Of a DNA stretch of 64,000 nt, positions 25,301-39,500 are shown in pieces. The translations under genes and the position numbers were made by a program. The stretch lies in the NCBI GenBank assembly GCA_964036275.1, contig OZ038435.1, positions 21,744,559 to 21,808,558 on the forward strand, given 5' to 3'. The DNA is from Litoditis marina (lineage: Eukaryota; Nematoda; Chromadorea; Rhabditida; Rhabditidae). Below the pieces are notes generated by a model. The model saw only the letters and a program-made list of their open reading frames with translations. It did no database searches and had not been told where the DNA came from. Every line of letters begins with the position of its first letter. The first letter of the stretch is position 1.

Positions 25301-28300
25301 TAAGTCACGTGTCTCGTGGGAAATTGGGAGGAACCTCGAAACATCAACTTATTCTCAATGAGTAACATATAACTTCATGAAAGTAACGTAAGAGAAGGTT
25401 TATCAACACTGGCCTACTACATTGAATCGGTCATGTTTAGACAATTACAATTATGTTCTCCCTGCGTGTACTAAGTCACGTGTCTTGTGGGAAATCGGGA
25501 AAAACCTCGAGACATCAATTTATTCTCAATGAGTAACATATTACTTCATGAAAGTAACGTAAGAGAAGGTTTATCAACACTGGCCTACTACATTAAATCG
25601 GTCATGTTTAGACAATTACAATTATGTTTTTCCTGGTGTACTAAGTCACGTGTCTCGTGGGAAATTGGGAGGAACCTCGAGACATCAATTTATTTTCAAT
25701 GAGTAACATATTACTTCATGAAGGTAACGTAAGAGAAGGTTTATCAACACTGGCCTACTACATTAAATTGGTCATGTTTAGACAATTACAATTATGTTTT
25801 TCCTGCGTGTACTAAGTCACGTGTCTCGTGGGAAATTGGGAGGAACCTCGAGACATCAATTTATTTTCAATGAGTAACATATTACTTCATGAAAGTAACG
25901 TAAGAGAAGGTTTATCAACACTGGCCTACTACATTAAATCGGTCATGTTAAGACAATTACAACTATGTTCTCCCTGCGTGTACTAAGTCACGTGTCTCGT
26001 GGGAAATTGGGAGGAACCTCGAAACATCAACTTATTTTCAATGAGTAACATATTACTTCATGAAGGTAACGTATAAGATGGTTCATCAACACTGGCCTAC
26101 TACATTAAATCGGTCATGTTAAGACAATTACAATTATGTTCTCCCTGCGTGTACTAAGTCACGTGTCTCGTGGGAATTTGGGAGGAACCTCGAGACATCA
26201 ATTTATTTTCAATGAGTAACATATTACTTCATGAAGGTAACGTATAAGATGGTTCATCAACACTGGCCTACTACATTAAATCGGTCATGTTAAGACAATT
26301 ACAATTATGTTCTCCCTGCGTCTACTAAGTCACGTGTCTCGTGGGAAATTGGAAGGAACCTCGAGACATCAATTTATTTTCAATGAGTAACATATTACTT
26401 CATGAAAGTAACGTAAGAGAAGGTTTATCAACACTGGCCTACTACATTAAATCGGTCATGTTTAGACAATTACAATTATGTTCTCCCTGCGTGTACTAAG
26501 TCACGTGTCTCGTGGGAAATTGGGAGGAACCTCGAAACATCAACTTATTCTCAATGAGTAACATATAACTTCATGAAAGTAACGTAAGAGAAGGTTTATC
26601 AACACTGGCCTACTACATTAAATTGGTCATGTTTAGACAATTACAATTATGTTCTCCCTGCGTCTACTAAGTCACGTGTCTCGTGGGAAATTGGGAGGAA
26701 CCTCGAGACATCAATTTATTTTCAATGAGTAACATATTACTTCATGAAGGTAACGTATAAGATGGTTCATCAACACTGGCCTACTACATTAAATCGGTCA
26801 TGTTAAGACAATTACAATTCTGTTCTCCCTGCGTGTACTAAGTCACGTGTCTCGTGGGAAATTGGGAGGAACCTCGAAACATCAACTTATTCTCAATGAG
26901 TAACATATAACTTCATGAAAGTAACGTAAGAGAAGGTTTATCAACACTGGCCTACTACATTGAATCGGTCATGTTTAGACAATTACAATTATGTTCTCCC
27001 TGCGTGTACTAAGTCACGTGTCTTGTGGGAAATCGGGAAAAACCTCGAGACATCAATTTATTCTCAATGAGTAACATATTACTTCATGAAAGTAACGTAA
27101 GAGAAGGTTTATCAACACTGGCCTACTACATTAAATCGGTCATGTTTAGACAATTACAATTATGTTTTTCCTGGTGTACTAAGTCACGTGTCTCGTGGGA
27201 AATTGGGAGGAACCTCGAGACATCAATTTATTTTCAATGAGTAACATATTACTTCATGAAGGTAACGTAAGAGAAGGTTTATCAACACTGGCCTACTACA
27301 TTAAATTGGTCATGTTTAGACAATTACAATTATGTTTTTCCTGCGTGTACTAAGTCACGTGTCTCGTGGGAAATTGGGAGGAACCTCGAGACATCAATTT
27401 ATTTTCAATGAGTAACATATTACTTCATGAAAGTAACGTAAGAGATGGTTCATCAACACTGGCCTACTACATTAAATCGGTCATGTTAAGACAATTACAA
27501 TTCTGTTCTCCCTGCGTGTACTAAGTCACGTGTCTCGTGGGAAATTGGGAGGAACCTCGAAACATCAACTTATTCTCAATGAGTAACATATAACTTCATG
27601 AAAGTAACGTAAGAGAAGGTTTATCAACACTGGCCTACTACATTGAATCGGTCATGTTTAGACAATTACAATTATGTTCTCCCTGCGTGTACTAAGTCAC
27701 GTGTCTTGTGGGAAATCGGGAAAAACCTCGAGACATCAATTTATTCTCAATGAGTAACATATTACTTCATGAAAGTAACGTAAGAGAAGGTTTATCAACA
27801 CTGGCCTACTACATTAAATCGGTCATGTTTAGACAATTACAATTATGTTTTTCCTGCGTGTACTAAGTCACGTGTCTCGTGGGAAATTGGGAGGAACCTC
27901 GAGACATCAATTTATTTTCAATGAGTAACATATTACTTCATGAAAGTAACGTAAGAGAAGGTTTATCAACACTGGCCTACTACATTAAATCGGTCATGTT
28001 AAGACAATTACAACTATGTTCTCCCTGCGTGTACTAAGTCACGTGTCTCGTGGGAAATTGGGAGGAACCTCGAAACATCAACTTATTTTCAATGAGTAAC
28101 ATATTACTTCATGAAGGTAACGTATAAGATGGTTCATCAACACTGGCCTACTACATTAAATCGGTCATGTTAAGACAATTACAATTATGTTCTCCCTGCG
28201 TGTACTAAGTCACGTGTCTCGTGGGAATTTGGGAGGAACCTCGAGACATCAATTTATTTTCAATGAGTAACATATTACTTCATGAAGGTAACGTATAAGA

Positions 28301-31300
28301 TGGTTCATCAACACTGGCCTACTACATTAAATCGGTCATGTTAAGACAATTACAATTATGTTCTCCCTGCGTCTACTAAGTCACGTGTCTCGTGGGAAAT
28401 TGGAAGGAACCTCGAGACATCAATTTATTTTCAATGAGTAACATATTACTTCATGAAAGTAACGTAAGAGAAGGTTTATCAACACTGGCCTACTACATTA
28501 AATCGGTCATGTTTAGACAATTACAATTATGTTCTCCCTGCGTGTACTAAGTCACGTGTCTCGTGGGAAATTGGGAGGAACCTCGAAACATCAACTTATT
28601 CTCAATGAGTAACATATAACTTCATGAAAGTAACGTAAGAGAAGGTTTATCAACACTGGCCTACTACATTAAATTGGTCATGTTTAGACAATTACAATTA
28701 TGTTCTCCCTGCGTCTACTAAGTCACGTGTCTCGTGGGAAATTGGGAGGAACCTCGAGACATCAATTTATTTTCAATGAGTAACATATTACTTCATGAAG
28801 GTAACGTATAAGATGGTTCATCAACACTGGCCTACTACATTAAATCGGTCATGTTAAGACAATTACAATTCTGTTCTCCCTGCGTGTACTAAATCACGTG
28901 TCTCGTGGGAAATTGGGAGGAACCTCGAAACATCAACTTATTCTCAATGAGTAACATATAACTTCATGAAAGTAACGTAAGAGAAGGTTTATCAACACTG
29001 GCCTACTACATTGAATCGGTCATGTTTAGACAATTACAATTATGTTCTCCCTGCGTGTACTAAGTCACGTGTCTTGTGGGAAATCGGGAAAAACCTCGAG
29101 ACATCAATTTATTCTCAATGAGTAACATATTACTTCATGAAAGTAACGTAAGAGAAGGTTTATCAACACTGGCCTACTACATTAAATCGGTCATGTTAAG
29201 ACAATTACAATTATGTTCTCCCTGCGTGTACTAAGTCACGTGTCTCGTGGGAAATTGGGAGGAACCTCGAGACATCAACTTATTCTCAATGAGTAACATA
29301 TAGCTTCATGAAAGTAACGTAAGAGAAGGTTTATCAACACTGGCCTACTACATTAAATCGGCCATGTTTAGACATTTACAATTATGTTCTCCCTGCGTGT
29401 ACTAAGTCACGTGTCTCGTGGGAAACTGGGAGGAACCTCGAGACATCAATTTATTTTCAATGAGTAACATATTACTTCATGAAGGTAACGTATAAGATGG
29501 TTTATCAACACTGGCCTACTACATTAAATCGGTCATGTTAAGACAATTACAATTATGTTCTCCCTGCGTGTACTAAGTCACGTGTCTCGTGGGAAATTGG
29601 GAGGAACCTCGAGACATCAATTTATTTTCAATGAGTAACATATTACTTCATGAAGGTAACGTATAAGATGGTTTATCAACACTGGCCTACTACATTAAAT
29701 CGGTCATGTTAAGACAATTACAATTATGTTTTTCCTGCGTGTACTAAGTCACGTGTCTCGTGGAAATTGGGAGGAACCTCGAGACATCAATTTATTTTCA
29801 ATGAGTAACATATTACTTCATGAAGGTAACGTATAAGATGGTTCATCAACACTGGCCTACTACATTAAATCGGTCATGTTAAGACAATTACAATTCTGTT
29901 CTCCCTGCGTGTACTAAGTCACGTGTCTCGTGGGAAATTGGGAGGAACCTCGAAACATCAACTTATTCTCAATGAGTAACATATAACTTCATGAAAGTAA
30001 CGTAAGAGAAGGTTTATCAACACTGGCCTACTACATTGAATCGGTCATGTTTAGACAATTACAATTATGTTCTCCCTGCGTGTACTAAGTCACGTGTCTT
30101 GTGGGAAATCGGGAAAAACCTCGAGACATCAATTTATTCTCAATGAGTAACATATTACTTCATGAAAGTAACGTAAGAGAAGGTTTATCAACACTGGCCT
30201 ACTACATTAAATCGGTCATGTTTAGACAATTACAATTATGTTTTTCCTGGTGTACTAAGTCACGTGTCTCGTGGGAAATTGGGAGGAACCTCGAGACATC
30301 AATTTATTTCAATGAGTAACATATTACTTCATGAAGGTAACGTAAGAGAAGGTTTATCAACACTGGCCTACTACATTAAATTGGTCATGTTTAGACAATT
30401 ACAATTATGTTTTCCTGCGTGTACTAAGTCACGTGTCTCGTGGGAAATTGGGAGGAACCTCGAGACATCAATTTATTTTCAATGAGTAACATATTACTTC
30501 ATGAAAGTAACGTAAGAGAAGGTTTATCAACACTGGCCTACTACATTAAATCGGTCATGTTAAGACAATTACAACTATGTTCTCCCTGCGTGTACTAAGT
30601 CACGAGTCTCGTGGGAAATTGGGAGGAACCTCGAAACATCAACTTATTTTCAATGAGTAACATATTACTTCATGAAGGTAACGTATAAGATGGTTCATCA
30701 ACACTGGCCTACTACATTAAATCGGTCATGTTAAGACAATTACAATTATGTTCTCCCTGCGTGTACTAAGTCACGTGTCTCGTGGGAATTTGGGAGGAAC
30801 CTCGAGACATCAATTTATTTTCAATGAGTAACATATTACTTCATGAAGGTAACGTATAAGATGGTTCATCAACACTGGCCTACTACATTAAATCGGTCAT
30901 GTTAAGACAATTACAATTATGTTCTCCCTGCGTCTACTAAGTCACGTGTCTCGTGGGAAATTGGAAGGAACCTCGAGACATCAATTTATTTTCAATGAGT
31001 AACATATTACTTCATGAAAGTAACGTAAGAGAAGGTTTATCAACACTGGCCTACTACATTAAATCGGTCATGTTTAGACAATTACAATTATGTTCTCCCT
31101 GCGTGTACTAAGTCACGTGTCTCGTGGGAAATTGGGAGGAACCTCGAAACATCAACTTATTCTCAATGAGTAACATATAACTTCATGAAAGTAACGTAAG
31201 AGAAGGTTTATCAACACTGGCCTACTACATTAAATTGGTCATGTTTAGACAATTACAATTATGTTCTCCCTGCGTCTACTAAGTCACGTGTCTCGTGGGA

Positions 31301-33500
31301 AATTGGGAGGAACCTCGAGACATCAATTTATTTTCAATGAGTAACATATTACTTCATGAAGGTAACGTATAAGATGGTTCATCAACACTGGCCTACTACA
31401 TTAAATCGGTCATGTTAAGACAATTACAATTCTGTTCTCCCTGCGTGTACTAAGTCACGTGTCTCGTGGGAAATTGGGAGGAACCTCGAAACATCAACTT
31501 ATTCTCAATGAGTAACATATAACTTCATGAAAGTAACGTAAGAGAAGGTTTATCAACACTGGCCTACTACATTGAATCGGTCATGTTTACACAATTACAA
31601 TTATGTTCTCCCTGCGTGTACTAAGTCACGTGTCTTGTGGGAAATCGGGAAAAACCTCGAGACATCAATTTATTCTCAATGAGTAACATATTACTTCATG
31701 AAAGTAACGTAAGAGAAGGTTTATCAACACTGGCCTACTACATTAAATCGGTCATGTTTAGACAATTACAATTATGTTTTTCCTGGTGTACTAAGTCACG
31801 TGTCTCGTGGAAATTGGGAGGAACCTCGAGACATCAATTTATTTTCAATGAGTAACATATTACTTCATGAAGGTAACGTAAGAGAAGGTTTATCAACACT
31901 GGCCTACTACATTAAATTGGTCATGTTTAGACAATTACAATTATGTTTTTCCTGCGTGTACTAAGTCACGTGTCTCGTGGGAAATTGGGAGGAACCTCGA
32001 GACATAAATTTATTTTCAATGAGTAACATATTACTTCATGAAAGTAACGTAAGAGAAGGTTTATCAACACTGGCCTACTACATTAAATCGGTCATGTTAA
32101 GACAATTACAACTATGTTCTCCCTGCGTGTACTAAGTCACGTGTCTCGTGGGAAATTGGGAGGAACCTCGAAACATCAACTTATTTTCAATGAGTAACAT
32201 ATTACTTCATGAAGGTAACGTATAAGATGGTTCATCAACACTGGCCTACTACATTAAATCGGTCATGTTAAGACAATTACAATTATGTTCTCCCTGCGTG
32301 TACTAAGTCACGTGTCTCGTGGGAATTTGGGAGGAACCTCGAGACATCAATTTATTTTCAATGAGTAACATATTACTTCATGAAGGTAACGTATAAGATG
32401 GTTCATCAACACTGGCCTACTACATTAAATCGGTCATGTTAAGACAATTACAATTATGTTCTCCCTGCGTCTACTAAGTCACGTGTCTCGTGGGAAATTG
32501 GAAGGAACCTCGAGACATCAATTTATTTTCAATGAGTAACATATTACTTCATGAAAGTAACGTAAGAGAAGGTTTATCAACACTGGCCTACTACATTAAA
32601 TCGGTCATGTTTAGACAATTACAATTATGTTCTCCCTGCGTGTACTAAGTCACGTGTCTCGTGGGAAATTGGGAGGAACCTCGAGACATCAATTTATTTT
32701 AAATGAGTAACATATTACTTCATGGAGGTAACGTATAAGATGGTTCATCAACACTGGCCTACTACATTAAATCGGTCATGTTTAGACAATTACAATTTTG
32801 TTTTCCCTGCGTATACTAAGTCACGTGTCTCGTGGGAAATTGGAAGGAACCTCGAGACATCAATTTATTTTCAATGAGTAACATATTACTTCATGAAAGT
32901 AACGTAAGAGAAGGTTTATCAACACTGGCCTACTACATTAAATCGGTCATGTTTAGACAATTACAATTATGTTCTCCCTGCGTGTACTAAGTCACGTGTC
33001 TCGTGGGAATTTGGGAGGAACCTCGAGACATCAATTTATTTTCAATGAGTAACATATTACTTCATGAAGGTAACGTATAAGATGGTTCATCAACACTGGC
33101 CTACTACATTAAATCGGTCATGTTAAGACAATTACAATTCTGTTCTCCCTGCGTGTACTAAGTCACGTGTCTCGTGGGAAATTGGGAGGAACCTCGAAAC
33201 ATCAACTTATTCTCAATGAGTAACATATTACTTCATGAAAGTAACGTAAGAGAAGGTTTATCAACACTGGCCTACTACATTGAATCGGTCATGTTTAGAC
33301 AATTACAATTATGTTCTCCCTGCGTGTACTAAGTCACGTGTCTTGTGGGAAATCGAAAAACCTCGAGACATCAATTTATTCTCAATGAGTAACATATTAC
33401 TTCATGAAAGTAACGTAAGAGAAGGTTTATCAACACTGGCCTACTACATTAAATCGGTCATGTTTAGACAATTACAATTATGTTCTCCTGCGTGTACTAA
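22357..33500 (+). repeat. 171-bp satellite, block 3, 9-mer (1538-bp) higher-order repeat
   Basis: The anchor GTGTCTTGTGGGAAATCGGG occurs at 22574, 23942, 25480, 27018, 27701, 29069, 30094, 31630 and 33338. The spacings are 1368, 1538, 1538, 683, 1368, 1025, 1536 and 1708, all whole monomer counts within 2 bp. The 1538 value is nine monomers less one base, explained by a CCTGGTGTAC variant missing a C. Consecutive 1538-bp copies look almost identical over their full length, so they are recent. Shorter spacings mark unequal-exchange deletions. Short ORFs repeating at 1538-bp steps are read-through of the satellite. Confidence 0.93.
29180..29760 (+). repeat. Patch matching the left-edge block inside block 3
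   Basis: Rare variants CATATAGCTTC, CGGCCATG, GACATTTACA and AAACTGGGAGG occur together here and in the same order around 7440-7880. The offset is constant at 21,854 bp (for example 7447 to 29301). They interrupt the 9-mer order of block 3. The patch spans about 3.4 monomers. Confidence 0.75.
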
Positions 33501-36500
33501 GTCACGTTTCTCGTGGGAAATTGGGAGAAACCTTGAAACATCAATTTATTCTCAATGAGTAACATATTACTTCATGAAAATAACGTAAGAGAAGGTTTTT
33601 CAACACTGGCCTACTACATTAAATCGGTCATGTTTAGACAATTACAATTATGTTCTCCCTGCGTGTCCTAAGTCACGTGTCTCGTGGGAAATTGGGAGGA
33701 ACCTCGAGACATCAATTTATTTTCAATGAGTAACATATAACTTCATGAAAGTAACGTAAGAGAAGGTTTATCAACACTGGCCTACTACATTAAATTGGTC
33801 ATGTTTAGACAATTACAATTATGTTTTTCCTGCGTGTACTAAGTCACGTGTCTCGTGGGAAATTGGGAGGAACCTCGAGACATCAATTTATTTTCAATGA
33901 GTAACATATTACTTCATGAAGGTAACGTATAAGATGGTTCATCAACACTGGCCTACTACATTAAATCGGTCATGTTAAGACAATTACAATTATGTTCTCC
34001 CTGCGTCTACTAAGTCACGTGTCTCGTGGGAAATTGGAAGGAACCTCGAGACATCAATTTATTTTCAATGAGTAACATATTACTTCATGAAAGTAACGTA
34101 AGAGAAGGTTTATCAACACTGGCCTACTACATTAAATCGGTCATGTTTAGACAATTACAATTATGTTCTCCCTGCGTGTACTAAGTCACGTGTCTCGTGG
34201 GAATTTGGGAGGACCTCGAAACATCAATTTATTTTCAATGAGTAACATATTACTTCATGAAGGTAACGTATAAGATGGTTCATCAATACTGGCCTACTAC
34301 ATTAAATCGGTCATGTTAAGACAATTACAATTCTGTTCTCCCTGCGTGTACTAAGTCACGTGTCTCGTGGGAAATTGGGAGGAACCTCGAAACATCAACT
34401 TATTCTCAATGAGTAACATATAACTTCATGAAAGTAACGTAAGAGAAGGTTTATCAACACTGGCCTACTACATTGAATCGGTCATGTTTAGACAATTACA
34501 ATTATGTTCTCCCTGCGTGTACAGTGTACTAAGTCACGTGTCTTGTGGGAAATCGGGAAAAACCTCGAGACATCAATTTATTCTCAATGAGTAACATATT
34601 ACTTCATGAAAGTAACGTAAGAGAAGGTTTATCAACACTGGCCTACTACATTAAATCGGTCATGTTTAGACAATTACAATTATGTTCTCCCTGCGTGTAC
34701 TAAGTCACGTTTCTCGTGGGAAATTGGGAGGAACCTTGAAACATCAATTTATTCTCAATGAGTAACATGTTACTTCATGAAAATAACGTAAGAGAAGGTT
34801 TTTCAACACTGGCCTACTACATTAAATCGGTCATGTTTAGACAATTACAATTATGTTCTCCCTGCGTGTCCTAAGTCACGTGTCTCGTGGGAAATTGGGA
34901 GGAACCTCGAGACATCAATTTATTTTCAATGAGTAACATATAACTTCATGAAAGTAACGTAAGAGAAGGTTTATCAACACTGGCCTACTACATTAAATTG
35001 GTCATGTTTAGACAATTACAATTATGTTTTTCCTGCGTGTACTAAGTCACGTGTCTCGTGGGAAATTGGGAGGAACCTCGAGACATCAATTTATTTTCAA
35101 TGAGTAACATATTACTTCATGAAGGTAACGTATAAGATGGTTCATCAACACTGGCCTACTACATTAAATCGGTCATGTTAAGACAATTACAATTATGTTC
35201 TCCCTGCGTCTACTAAGTCACGTGTCTCGTGGGAAATTGGAAGGAACCTCGACACATCAATTTATTTCAATGAGTAACATATTACTTCATGAAGGTAACG
35301 TATAAGATGGTTCATCAACACTGGCCTACTACATTAAATCGGTCATGTTAAGACAATTACAATTATGTTCTCCCTGCGTGTACTAAGTCACGTGTCTCGT
35401 GGGAATTTGGGAGGAACCTCGAGACATCAATTTATTTTCAATGAGTAACATATTACTTCATGAAGGTAACGTATAAGATGGTTCATCAACACTGGCCTAC
35501 TACATTAAATCGGTCATGTTAAGACAATTACAATTATGTTCTCCCTGCGTGTACTAAGTCACGTGTCTCGTGGGAATTTGGGAGGAACCTCGAGACATCA
35601 ATTTATTTTCAATGAGTAACATATTACTTCATGAAGGTAACGTATAAGATGGTTCATCAACACTGGCCTACTACATTAAATCGGTCATGTTAAGACAATT
35701 ACAATTATGTTCTCCCTGCGTCTACTAAGTCACGTGTCTCGTGGAAATTGGGAGGAACCTCGAGACATCAATTCATTTTCAATGAGTAACATATTACTTC
35801 ATGAAGGTAACGTATAAGATGGTTCATCAACACTGGCCTACTACATTAAATCGGTCATGTTAAGACAATTACAATTATGTTCTTCCTGCGTGTACTAAGT
35901 CACGTGTCTCGTGGGAAATTGGAAGGAACCTCGAGACATCAATTTATTTTCAATGAGTAACATATTACTTCATGAAAGTAACGTAAGAGAAGGTTTATCA
36001 ACACTGGCCTACTACATTAAATCGGTCATGTTTAGACAATTACAATTATGTTCTCCCTGCGTGTACTAAGTCACGTGTCTCGTGGGAAATTGGGAGGAAC
36101 CTCGAGACATCAATTTATTTTAAATGAGTAACATATTACTTCATGGAGGTAACGTATAAGATGGTTCATCAACACTGGCCTACTACATTAAATCGGTCAT
36201 GTTTAGACAATTACAATTTTGTTTTCCCTGCGTATACTAAGTCACGTGTCTCGTGGGAAATTGGAAGGAACCTCGAGACATCAATTTATTTTCAATGAGT
36301 AACATATTACTTCATGAAAGTAACGTAAGAGAAGGTTTATCAACACTGGCCTACTACATTAAATCGGTCATGTTTAGACAATTACAATTATGTTCTCCCT
36401 GCGTGTACTAAGTCACGTGTCTCGTGGGAATTTGGGAGGAACCTCGAGACATCAATTTATTTTCAATGAGTAACATATTACTTCATGAAGGTAACGTATA

Positions 36501-39500
36501 AGATGGTTCATCAACACTGGCCTACTACATTAAATCGGTCATGTTAAGACAATTACAATTCTGTTCTCCCTGCGTGTACTAAGTCACGTGTCTCGTGGGA
36601 AATTGGGAGGAACCTCGAAACATCAACTTATTCTCAATGAGTAACATATAACTTCATGAAAGTAACGTAAGAGAAGGTTTATCAACACTGGCCTACTACA
36701 TTGAATCGGTCATGTTTAGACAATTACAATTATGTTCTCCCTGCGTGTACTAAGTCACGTGTCTTGTGGGAAATCGGGAAAAACCTCGAGACATCAATTT
36801 ATTCTCAATGAGTAACATATTACTTCATGAAAGTAACGTAAGAGAAGGTTTATCAACACTGGCCTACTACATTGAATCGGTCATGTTTAGACAATTACAA
36901 TTATGTTCTCCCTGCGTGTACTAAGTCACGTTTCTCGTGGGAAATTGGGAGAAACCTTGAAACATCAATTTATTCTCAATGAGTAACATATTACTTCATG
37001 AAAATAACGTAAGAGAAGGTTTTTCAACACTGGCCTACTACATTAAATCGGTCATGTTTAGACAATTACAATTATGTTCTCCCTGCGTGTCCTAAGTCAC
37101 GTGTCTCGTGGGAAATTGGGAGGAACCTCGAGACATCAATTTATTTTCAATGAGTAACATATAACTTCATGAAAGTAACGTAAGAGAAGGTTTATCAACA
37201 CTGGCCTACTACATTAAATTGGTCATGTTTAGACAATTACAATTATGTTTTTCCTGCGTGTACTAAGTCACGTGTCTCGTGGGAAATTGGGAGGAACCTC
37301 GAGACATCAATTTATTTTCAATGAGTAACATATTACTTCATGAAGGTAACGTATAAGATGGTTCATCAACACTGGCCTACTACATTAAATCGGTCATGTT
37401 AAGACAATTACAATTATGTTCTCCCTGCGTCTACTAAGTCACGTGTCTCGTGGGAAATTGGAAGGAACCTCGAGACATCAATTTATTTTCAATGAGTAAC
37501 ATATTACTTCATGAAAGTAACGTAAGAGAAGGTTTATCAACACTGGCCTACTACATTAAATCGGTCATGTTTAGACAATTACAATTATGTTCTCCCTGCG
37601 TGTACTAAGTCACGTGTCTCGTGGGAATTTGGGAGGAACCTCGAAACATCAATTTATTTTCAATGAGTAACATATTACTTCATGAAGGTAACGTATAAGA
37701 TGGTTCATCAACACTGGCCTACTACATTAAATCGGTCATGTTAAGACAATTACAATTCTGTTCTCCCTGCGTGTACTAAGTCACGTGTCTCGTGGGAAAT
37801 TGGGAGGAACCTCGAAACATCAACTTATTCTCAATGAGTAACATATAACTTCATGAAAGTAACGTAAGAGAAGGTTTATCAACACTGGCCTACTACATTG
37901 AATCGGTCATGTTTAGACAATTACAATTATGTTCTCCCTGCGTGTACTAAGTCACGTGTCTCGTGGGAAATTGGGAGGAACCTCGAAACATCAACTTATT
38001 CTCAATGAGTAACATATAACTTCATGAAAGTAACGTAAGAGAAGGTTTATCAACACTGGCCTACTACATTGAATCGGTCATGTTTAGACAATTACAATTA
38101 TGTTCTCCCTGCGTGTACAGTGTACTAAGTCACGTGTCTTGTGGAAATCGGGAAAAACCTCGAGACATCAATTTATTCTCAATGAGTAACATATTACTTC
38201 ATGAAAGTAACGTAAGAGAAGGTTTATCAACACTGGCCTACTACATTAAATCGGTCATGTTTAGACAATTACAATTATGTTCTCCCTGCGTGTACTAAGT
38301 CACGTTTCTCGTGGGAAATTGGGAGGAACCTGAAACATCAATTTATTCTCAATGAGTAACATGTTACTTCATGAAAATAACGTAAGAGAAGGTTTTTCAA
38401 CACTGGCCTACTACATTAAATCGGTCATGTTTAGACAATTACAATTATGTTCTCCCTGCGTGTCCTAAGTCACGTGTCTCGTGGGAAATTGGGAGGAACC
38501 TCGAGACATCAATTTATTTTCAATGAGTAACATATAACTTCATGAAAGTAACGTAAGAGAAGGTTTATCAACACTGGCCTACTACATTAAATTGGTCATG
38601 TTTAGACAATTACAATTATGTTTTTCCTGCGTGTACTAAGTCACGTGTCTCGTGGGAAATTGGGAGGAACCTCGAGACATCAATTTATTTTCAATGAGTA
38701 ACATATTACTTCATGAAGGTAACGTATAAGATGGTTCATCAACACTGGCCTACTACATTAAATCGGTCATGTTAAGACAATTACAATTATGTTCTCCCTG
38801 CGTCTACTAAGTCACGTGTCTCGTGGGAAATTGGAAGGAACCTCGAGACATCAATTTATTTTCAATGAGTAACATATTACTTCATGAAGGTAACGTATAA
38901 GATGGTCATCAACACTGGCCTACTACATTAAATCGGTCATGTTAAGACAATTACAATTATGTTCTCCCTGCGTGTACTAAGTCACGTGTCTCGTGGGAAT
39001 TTGGGAGGAACCTCGAGACATCAATTTATTTTCAATGAGTAACATATTACTTCATGAAGGTAACGTATAAGATGGTTCATCAACACTGGCCTACTACATT
39101 AAATCGGTCATGTTAAGACAATTACAATTATGTTCTCCCTGCGTGTACTAAGTCACGTGTCTCGTGGAATTTGGGAGGAACCTCGAGACATCAATTTATT
39201 TTCAATGAGTAACATATTACTTCATGAAGGTAACGTATAAGATGGTTCATCAACACTGGCCTACTACATTAAATCGGTCATGTTAAGACAATTACAATTA
39301 TGTTCTCCCTGCGTCTACTAAGTCACGTGTCTCGTGGGAAATTGGGAGGAACCTCGAGACATCAATTCATTTTCAATGAGTAACATATTACTTCATGAAG
39401 GTAACGTATAAGATGGTTCATCAACACTGGCCTACTACATTAAATCGGTCATGTTAAGACAATTACAATTATGTTCTTCCTGCGTGTACTAAGTCACGTG

